Below, one piece after another: positions 31,926 through 34,351 of a DNA stretch of 34,351 nt. The stretch spans positions 1 through 34,351 of the forward strand of contig JACNHV010000384.1 of NCBI GenBank assembly GCA_014383445.1, written 5' to 3'. The DNA is from Candidatus Desulfobacula maris. Its GTDB lineage: Bacteria > Desulfobacterota > Desulfobacteria > Desulfobacterales > Desulfobacteraceae. Below the pieces are notes generated by a model. It saw only the letters and a program-made list of their open reading frames with translations. It did no database searches and had not been told where the DNA came from. The translations under genes and the position numbers were made by a program. Within the stretch, counting starts at the first letter, position 1; every line of letters begins with the position of its first letter.

Positions 31926-33134
31926 TTAAGAGGAAATGCCGGGTTTAATCCGGGAAAGACAAAGGCTTAACACAAGGCCCAAAAGTGCAACGCTTCCCAG
32001 AAACCATGACCCGCATGACCAGGACCCTGTCTGGGAAACAAGATAGGCCAGTATTGGCGGACCCATTACCTGGCCTGCCTGTCCGCCCTGAATCACAAGC
32101 CCATTAGTGGTTGCAATCAGGTTTTTTGAGGGTGCATAATCAGGGACTGCCCCAAGGATAGAGGCAGGGATTAAACCGCCAAAAATAGAAAAAATAAGAC
32201 AACCTGTATAGTTTAATATAAAAATAGCATCGGCAGAATATATGGCAATGGAACTCAATCCCATTACCGTGCAGGCAAATGCGATTAATTTCCATCGTGT
32301 GATGCCTCTCTTCAACAGCCTGCCACCTGCAAGGTTTCCAAAAATATTAACAAAGACCATGGCAGCCGTCAAAATTGAGGCCATGGATTTGGAAAATCCA
32401 TATTTCTCAAGGATCAGTGTCGGTAAAAACCCCATGACTGTAATCCATTGCAGGGCATAGGCGACAAAAATCAATGCAAGAATCAATGGCCCGGCACTGG
32501 TGGATGTCCTTATAACATCCTGTATCAGTTTTTTAAAGGTCACCAAAGTTGACGGGTTCATGAATTTGATATGGGACGTCTTTTTTGAAAGTAACAGGGT
32601 ATAGGCCATCAATATGACTGCATTAATTTGCCAAAGGCCTTTCCAGTCCGTGCCCGTTAAAATAAATGGCACCAGGATCATCATCAATGAGGCCCCGGCC
32701 GGAAGATAACATGTCCAGATGGCAAGGGCTATAGTCATATCTTTAGGCTTTACCACCTGGAAAATCAGTGTCGGGGCGCTGACAATAACCGCCAGAAAGC
32801 CAGCCCCTTCAAGAAACCTGGTTGCAAGCAATCCATAAAAGGAATCGGTAAATGATCCTAGTAAACAACCTATAATTTGAAAAACAAGGCCGGTAAGCAT
32901 CAGGCGGCGGTGGCCAATGGCATCGGCAATGGCCCCTGTGAAGGTCCCAAGCAAAAGGCCGGTAAAATTGAAAACAGATAAAATCCATCCTGCATAAAAC
33001 AGGCTGATCACAAGATCGGACCTGATATCTGACAACACAGGAGGCACCTTACCAACCTGAAAGGCAGACAGAATCCCCGCTCCGAACAGGATTAAAATAA
33101 GCCCCCATGGGCTTTTATTTTCATTGGTTTTCAC
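31926..33134 (-). CDS. MFS transporter (CynX/NimT-like)
   Basis: A 402-residue permease with about twelve helices. The first-half loop TGAIADAIGHRRLMLTG is a good MFS signature; the second-half loop GGRLLKRGITRWK matches in part. It resembles the cyanate/nitrate-like MFS branch, but substrate is unknown. The start GTG (33134) overlaps the stop TGA of the fabG-like gene by 4 bases (GTGA), and GGAGG lies 6 bases before it, so the two are translated as a pair. Confidence 0.85.
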   Translation of the reverse strand: MKTNENKSPWGLILILFGAGILSAFQVGKVPPVLSDIRSDLVISLFYAGWILSVFNFTGLLLGTFTGAIADAIGHRRLMLTGLVFQIIGCLLGSFTDSFYGLLATRFLEGAGFLAVIVSAPTLIFQVVKPKDMTIALAIWTCYLPAGASLMMILVPFILTGTDWKGLWQINAVILMAYTLLLSKKTSHIKFMNPSTLVTFKKLIQDVIRTSTSAGPLILALIFVAYALQWITVMGFLPTLILEKYGFSKSMASILTAAMVFVNIFGNLAGGRLLKRGITRWKLIAFACTVMGLSSIAIYSADAIFILNYTGCLIFSIFGGLIPASILGAVPDYAPSKNLIATTNGLVIQGGQAGQVMGPPILAYLVSQTGSWSCGSWFLGSVALLGLVLSLCLSRIKPGISS

Positions 33135-33874
33135 ACAATTCCTCCATTAATACCAATGACCTGCCCGGTAATATATCCTGCGTCTTTTGAACATAAAAAA
33201 AGAACGGTTGCTGCAACTTCGCAAGGTTTGCCAAGTCTGCCTGCCGGTATTGTTTTTGTTATTTCCTTTAACGGCAGACCATCAATCATTTCGGTTTCTA
33301 TAAATCCGGGTGCCACTGCATTTACAGTAATATTCCTTTTTGCAATCTCCCGGGCAAGTGCTTTGGTGGCTCCGATAAGACCGGCCTTTGAAGCAGAATA
33401 ATTCACTTGCCCTGCCTGTCCTGTCTGCCCTGATGTTGAAGATATGTTGATAATCCTTCCAAACCGCTTTGACAGCATGTTTTTAACAACAAGGCGCGTT
33501 ACATTAAAAAAACCTGTCAGATTAGTATCCAGAACTGTTTGCCAATTCTCTTTTTTCATCCAGACCATGAGCATGTCATCTCTGATACCGGCATTGTTCA
33601 CCAGGATATCTATTTTACCCTTTTCCATAATAATTTTTTTAATGGCTTTTTCTGATGCTTCCTTGCTTTTTACGTCAAACTGAAGGAGAGCCCCATTCCC
33701 ACCGTTTCTGATAATATTTTCAAGAACGGCTTCGGCTTTTTCCCTGTTTGAATTAAAGTTAAGATATACAAACCGCCCTGTTTGGGCAAGCGCTATAGAG
33801 ATAGCTTTCCCAATCCTTCCACTGGCCCCTGTTACAAGAGCTACTTGGATATTATCAGTTTTTGTTTCAGGCAT
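33131..33874 (-). CDS. FabG-like short-chain dehydrogenase/reductase
   Basis: A 247-residue SDR reductase, predicted to reduce 3-oxoacyl groups on ACP or CoA with NADPH. The cofactor motif TGASGRIG is at 15-22, NNAG at 93-96, and Ser146, Tyr159 and Lys163 (YSASK) form the active site. C-terminal INGGIV is normal for FabG. GGAG lies 6 bases before the ATG at 33874. Pairing with an MFS transporter is not the fatty-acid synthesis context of the housekeeping fabG, so this is probably a paralogue for a side pathway. It may also act on other 3-oxo substrates. Confidence 0.88.
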   Translation of the reverse strand: MPETKTDNIQVALVTGASGRIGKAISIALAQTGRFVYLNFNSNREKAEAVLENIIRNGGNGALLQFDVKSKEASEKAIKKIIMEKGKIDILVNNAGIRDDMLMVWMKKENWQTVLDTNLTGFFNVTRLVVKNMLSKRFGRIINISSTSGQTGQAGQVNYSASKAGLIGATKALAREIAKRNITVNAVAPGFIETEMIDGLPLKEITKTIPAGRLGKPCEVAATVLFLCSKDAGYITGQVIGINGGIV

Positions 33875-34067
33875 ATTTTCTCCTTTATATTGGCTTACAA
33901 TTGAAACTATATTTAAAAGCCTCCTGCTGAAATTTAAAAATCACAAAGGACTTATAATTGTTGAAAAGTAGCTGTTCCGGTTATTTCAGAAGTTTAATCA
34001 CCTTGATCAATTGCCATTGGGTTTAATCTCAAAGTTGCAGATAGCGAGTCGGGAAGTAGTCGTTTTA

Positions 34068-34351
34068 TTACTTTTCCAGATCAATTAAGTCCTCATAGGT
34101 CTGCCGTTTGCGGATGATCCTGAACTGATCGCCGTCTACCAGCACTTCAGCGCACAAGGGCCTGGCATTGTAGTTGCTGGCCATGGTAAAGCCATAGGCA
34201 CCAACACTAAATACGGCTAATAGGTCGCCCTTCTCAACGGGCGGTATAGCCCTGTTTTTTGCAAAGTAGTCTGTACCCTCGCAGATCGGACCCACTACAT
34301 CGACCTTTTCAGTATTGTCCATTTCCAAACCGTTTACACGTTTTTCAGGAA
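34068..34351 (-). CDS. lysA: Diaminopimelate decarboxylase, C-terminal part (runs off window)
   Basis: The frame is open to the window edge, so the gene starts beyond 34351. The visible 94 residues match the C-terminal beta domain of Lys[22 protein letters not shown], with the Cys and Glu of the CEGTD motif that bind substrate at the dimer interface, then [15 protein letters not shown] with its Tyr contact to PLP, and a typical end [13 protein letters not shown]-like. LysA removes CO2 from meso-diaminopimelate to give lysine. The 193 bases between its stop and the fabG-like start show no gene and no clear terminator. Confidence 0.9.
   Translation of the reverse strand, partial: PEKRVNGLEMDNTEKVDVVGPICEGTDYFAKNRAIPPVEKGDLLAVFSVGAYGFTMASNYNARPLCAEVLVDGDQFRIIRKRQTYEDLIDLEK

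Overview
The window reads as chromosome from an anaerobic, moderately AT-rich Gram-negative bacterium, most likely a sulfate-reducing Desulfobacterota of the Desulfobacteraceae type. That placement is an inference from content: a separate tetrahaem cytochrome c3 / HdrD-like Fe-S protein / cytochrome b set resembling the Tmc complex, an ATP-independent-looking mix of fatty-acid or aromatic-acid CoA chemistry with a HAAT-type ABC importer, and a sigma-54 enhancer-binding regulator with its own envelope-stress protein. No rRNA, tRNA or CRISPR array was seen.

Layout. 1-2100 is an accessory patch: a decayed IS66-type remnant, an unrecognised small gene, an AAA/DUF4143 ATPase behind a long palindrome, and a pair of TTCTGGGGACAG direct repeats. 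2138-3529 holds a stand-alone MFE-2/HSD17B4-like short-chain dehydrogenase and a convergent hot-dog thioesterase. 3065-7460 (minus strand) is a likely co-transcribed run thrS, vanZ-like, DUF1456, mscS-like, a possible 56-residue ORF and the thioesterase. Divergent from thrS, the plus strand carries RNase D, dapF and an MFS transporter. A pirin gene follows on the minus strand.

11932-22331 is the metabolic core, all minus strand: livG-livH-livM-livK-livF, a long-chain acyl-CoA ligase whose start overlaps livF, a 3-hydroxyacyl-CoA dehydrogenase, and then cytochrome b (TmcC-like), cytochrome c3 (TmcA-like) and an HdrD-like Fe-S protein (TmcB-like). Read together they suggest uptake of a carboxylate, activation to a CoA thioester, beta-oxidation and a membrane exit for electrons; the direct functional link between the last two steps is inference.

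22597-28518 has a rhomboid protease, divergent from a fumarylacetoacetate-hydrolase-family enzyme, then a ZraP-like periplasmic protein divergent from a sensor kinase and an NtrC-type regulator. The region between zraP-like and kinase genes carries two outward-facing sigma-54 promoters with exact GG-N10-GC spacing and a 10-bp-arm dyad between them: a complete metal/envelope-stress circuit visible in the DNA.

28521-34351 holds a bifunctional chorismate mutase/prephenate dehydrogenase, a MazEF-type toxin-antitoxin pair with a palindrome upstream, a PilZ protein, an EamA transporter, an overlapping fabG-like/MFS pair and the C-terminal end of lysA running off the window. I did not find a gene cluster that I can call a wholly new system; the strongest candidates for a second look are the sigma-54 circuit, the rearranged Tmc-like module beside the beta-oxidation genes, and several long, exact palindromes of unknown role.
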